From DHVE2 group archaeon (GTDB taxonomy: Archaea > Thermoplasmatota > Thermoplasmata > Thermoplasmatales > Aciduliprofundaceae): DNA of 7,719 bases. Position 1 is the stretch's first letter, and each line of letters opens with the position of its first letter. The position numbers and the translations under genes were made by a program. Positions 6,409-7,719 of the stretch are shown one piece after another. The notes under the pieces were generated by a model. The model saw nothing but the letters and a program-made list of their open reading frames with translations, ran no database searches and was not told where the DNA came from. The DNA is taken from contig JALSPD010000150.1 in assembly GCA_026986135.1 (NCBI GenBank), positions 1 through 7,719 of the forward strand, in the 5' to 3' direction.

Positions 6409-7635
6409 ATGCAAAGTTTACTATCCGAGGGCAATGCCAGGCTTGATTGGGCAGAAATGCATATGCCTGTTCTTGCTATGGTACGTGAGAGATTTATTAA
6501 AGAGCGACCATTTTCCGGGCTCAGGGTAGGTATGGCTCTTCATGTGGAGGCCAAAACCGGTGTTCTTGCACTTACCCTGAAGGCTGGTGGTGCAGAGGTT
6601 CGTCTTGCATCCTGCAATCCCCTTAGCACCGATGATTCTGTAGTAACTGCTTTGCGATCCCGCGGCATTTCCGTGTTTGCTAAGAAAGGAGAGACCAGAG
6701 AGGAATATTATGAGAATCTCCATCGTGTTCTTGAGATGGGTCCGGATATCATTATTGATGATGGTGGTGATCTTACTACCCTACTACATACTGAATATTC
6801 TGATATTCCCATAATGGGTGGAAACGAAGAAACCACAACAGGGGTACTTCGTCTCAGGGTTATGGAGAAGATGGGTGTATTGCGTTTTCCCATGTTTGAT
6901 GTAAACGATGCAAAGATGAAGCATCTATTTGATAACCGCTATGGTACTGGGCAGAGTACTGTGGATGGAATTTTAAGCGCTACAAATCTAAGCATTGCTG
7001 GAAAAACGGTTGTTGTAGCTGGTTATGGGTGGTGCGGGAAGGGTATTGCTATGAGAATGAGAGGCATGGGTGCAGATGTTATTGTTACTGAAATAGATCC
7101 CGTTCGTGGTATTGAGGCACGAATGGATGGTTTCAGGGTAATGAAGATGATTGATGCAATAAAGGAGGCTGATTTCGTAATCACCGCTACAGGAATGAAA
7201 GATGTTGTGCGGGGTGAGCATATAAAATACGCAAAGAATGGTTTAATCCTTGCGAATGCAGGACATTTTGATAATGAGATCTCAAAGTCTGATCTGGAAG
7301 CTCTCGCCGTTTCAAAGAGAAAAATAAGGGAATATGTGGAAGAGTATGATTTGGGTGATAAGAAGATCTATCTGCTGGGAGATGGCCGTCTCATAAACTT
7401 AGTTGCAGGACAGGGGCACCCGGTGGAGATTATGGATATGAGTTTTTCACTTCAGGCCTTGACCGCAGAATACATTGCAAAGAATCACAATGCTCTGGAG
7501 AATCGTGTTTATTCAGTACCTGACTCTATAGATTTTAGGGTGGCTGAATTGAAAGCAAAAGCAATGGGCATATCGCTTGATACCCTAACTGAAGCTCAAA
7601 AAAGGTATCTTGAGGAGTGGATGGAAGGTACATGA
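6409..7635 (+). CDS. ahcY: Adenosylhomocysteinase (S-adenosylhomocysteine hydrolase)
   Basis: A 408-residue cytoplasmic NAD-dependent enzyme that reversibly hydrolyses S-adenosylhomocysteine, the inhibitory by-product of methyltransferases, to adenosine and homocysteine. An inosyl-substrate variant is known in some methanogens and cannot be excluded. Counting from ATG 6409: IDDGGDLT (116-123) and GGNEETTTG (137-145) are substrate-site blocks; VNDAKMKHLFDN (165-176) carries the catalytic Lys171 and Asp175; VAGYGWCGKG (203-212) is the NAD-binding glycine motif, with E228 near the end of the second strand; NAGHFDNEI (283-291) and GDGRLINL (324-331) follow, and GHP (336-338) carries a conserved His. 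The C-terminus ends at YLEEWMEGT and lacks the KPDHYRY tail of eukaryotic and many bacterial enzymes, as in other short archaeal or thermophile forms. ATG 6409 is chosen over TTG 6394 because of TATA spacing. Arg codons are about half CGN by my count, unlike valS and the HNOB gene, which mostly use AGA/AGG. Confidence 0.95.
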   Translation: MQSLLSEGNARLDWAEMHMPVLAMVRERFIKERPFSGLRVGMALHVEAKTGVLALTLKAGGAEVRLASCNPLSTDDSVVTALRSRGISVFAKKGETREEYYENLHRVLEMGPDIIIDDGGDLTTLLHTEYSDIPIMGGNEETTTGVLRLRVMEKMGVLRFPMFDVNDAKMKHLFDNRYGTGQSTVDGILSATNLSIAGKTVVVAGYGWCGKGIAMRMRGMGADVIVTEIDPVRGIEARMDGFRVMKMIDAIKEADFVITATGMKDVVRGEHIKYAKNGLILANAGHFDNEISKSDLEALAVSKRKIREYVEEYDLGDKKIYLLGDGRLINLVAGQGHPVEIMDMSFSLQALTAEYIAKNHNALENRVYSVPDSIDFRVAELKAKAMGISLDTLTEAQKRYLEEWMEGT

Positions 7636-7642
7636 TAAAGAT

Positions 7643-7695
7643 CCGGGTCGTCAAGCCCTATCATCGCTCAAGGGCTCTCCCTTCCGGACCCTAGG
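7643..7695. other. GC-rich foldable element downstream of ahcY
   Basis: The element begins seven bases after the ahcY stop and is about 60% G+C by my count, well above its surroundings. It has nested complementary arms: GGGTC (7645-7649) with GACCC (7687-7691), extendable to CC/GG across a 2-base bulge, enclosing AGCCCT (7654-7659) with AGGGCT (7671-7676). Competing pairings also exist: AAGGG (7670-7674) with CCCTT (7679-7683), and TCCGG (7642-7646) with CCGGA (7684-7688). It could be a terminator or 3'-UTR structure of ahcY, a small RNA, or the leader of a gene beyond the window. It matches no tRNA or other RNA family I can recognise. The AT-rich CATTTAAAT at 7711-7719 may be a promoter for a gene beyond the edge. 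Confidence 0.4.
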
Positions 7696-7719
7696 TTGGA
7701 TATGGAGAATCATTTAAAT

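Noticed and set aside
7643..7695. SAH riboswitch or tRNA gene after ahcY
   Set aside because: No acceptor, anticodon or T-arm arrangement of a tRNA can be drawn, the conserved SAH riboswitch core is not recognisable, and the element lies downstream rather than upstream of ahcY.

Overview
The window looks like euryarchaeal chromosome, most likely a Thermoplasmata-type thermophile of the Aciduliprofundum (DHVE2) kind. This assignment is inferred from protein character and was not searched. The evidence is an archaeal-type valyl-tRNA synthetase, an archaeal short-tailed adenosylhomocysteinase, a COG0731 radical SAM protein with the usual archaeal N-terminus, AT-rich TATA boxes about 24-26 bases upstream of several start codons (leaderless-style transcripts), and a large secreted Asn/Ser/Thr-rich surface protein.

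Layout: (1) 1-1992, minus strand: the first 664 codons of a large secreted modular protein (signal peptide, parallel beta-helix, FN3, LamG-like, second FN3) that runs off the left edge. (2) 1993-2224: a divergent intergenic region with a TATA box for each flanking gene and a short inverted repeat. (3) 2225-4795, plus: valS, complete, but with a strongly altered KMSKS signature. (4) 4798-5793, minus: a radical SAM enzyme, convergent with valS with 2 bp between the stops. (5) 5854-6378, plus: a stand-alone HNOB/H-NOX-like (heme NO-binding family) protein, divergent from the radical SAM gene. (6) 6409-7635, plus: ahcY, with its own apparent promoter just after the HNOB stop codon. (7) 7636-7719: a GC-rich segment with nested complementary arms, then AT-rich sequence at the window edge.

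The genes do not form one obvious operon. The radical SAM enzyme consumes S-adenosylmethionine and AhcY clears S-adenosylhomocysteine. The HNOB-like protein lies between them and could be a small-ligand (NO, O2 or redox) sensor, but no signalling partner is visible. The points most worth checking are the lysine-free KMSKS equivalent in ValRS, the archaeal HNOB protein that keeps the candidate axial His but lacks the Arg of YxSxR, and the GC-rich foldable element after ahcY. I see no CRISPR array, tRNA, rRNA or insertion sequence.
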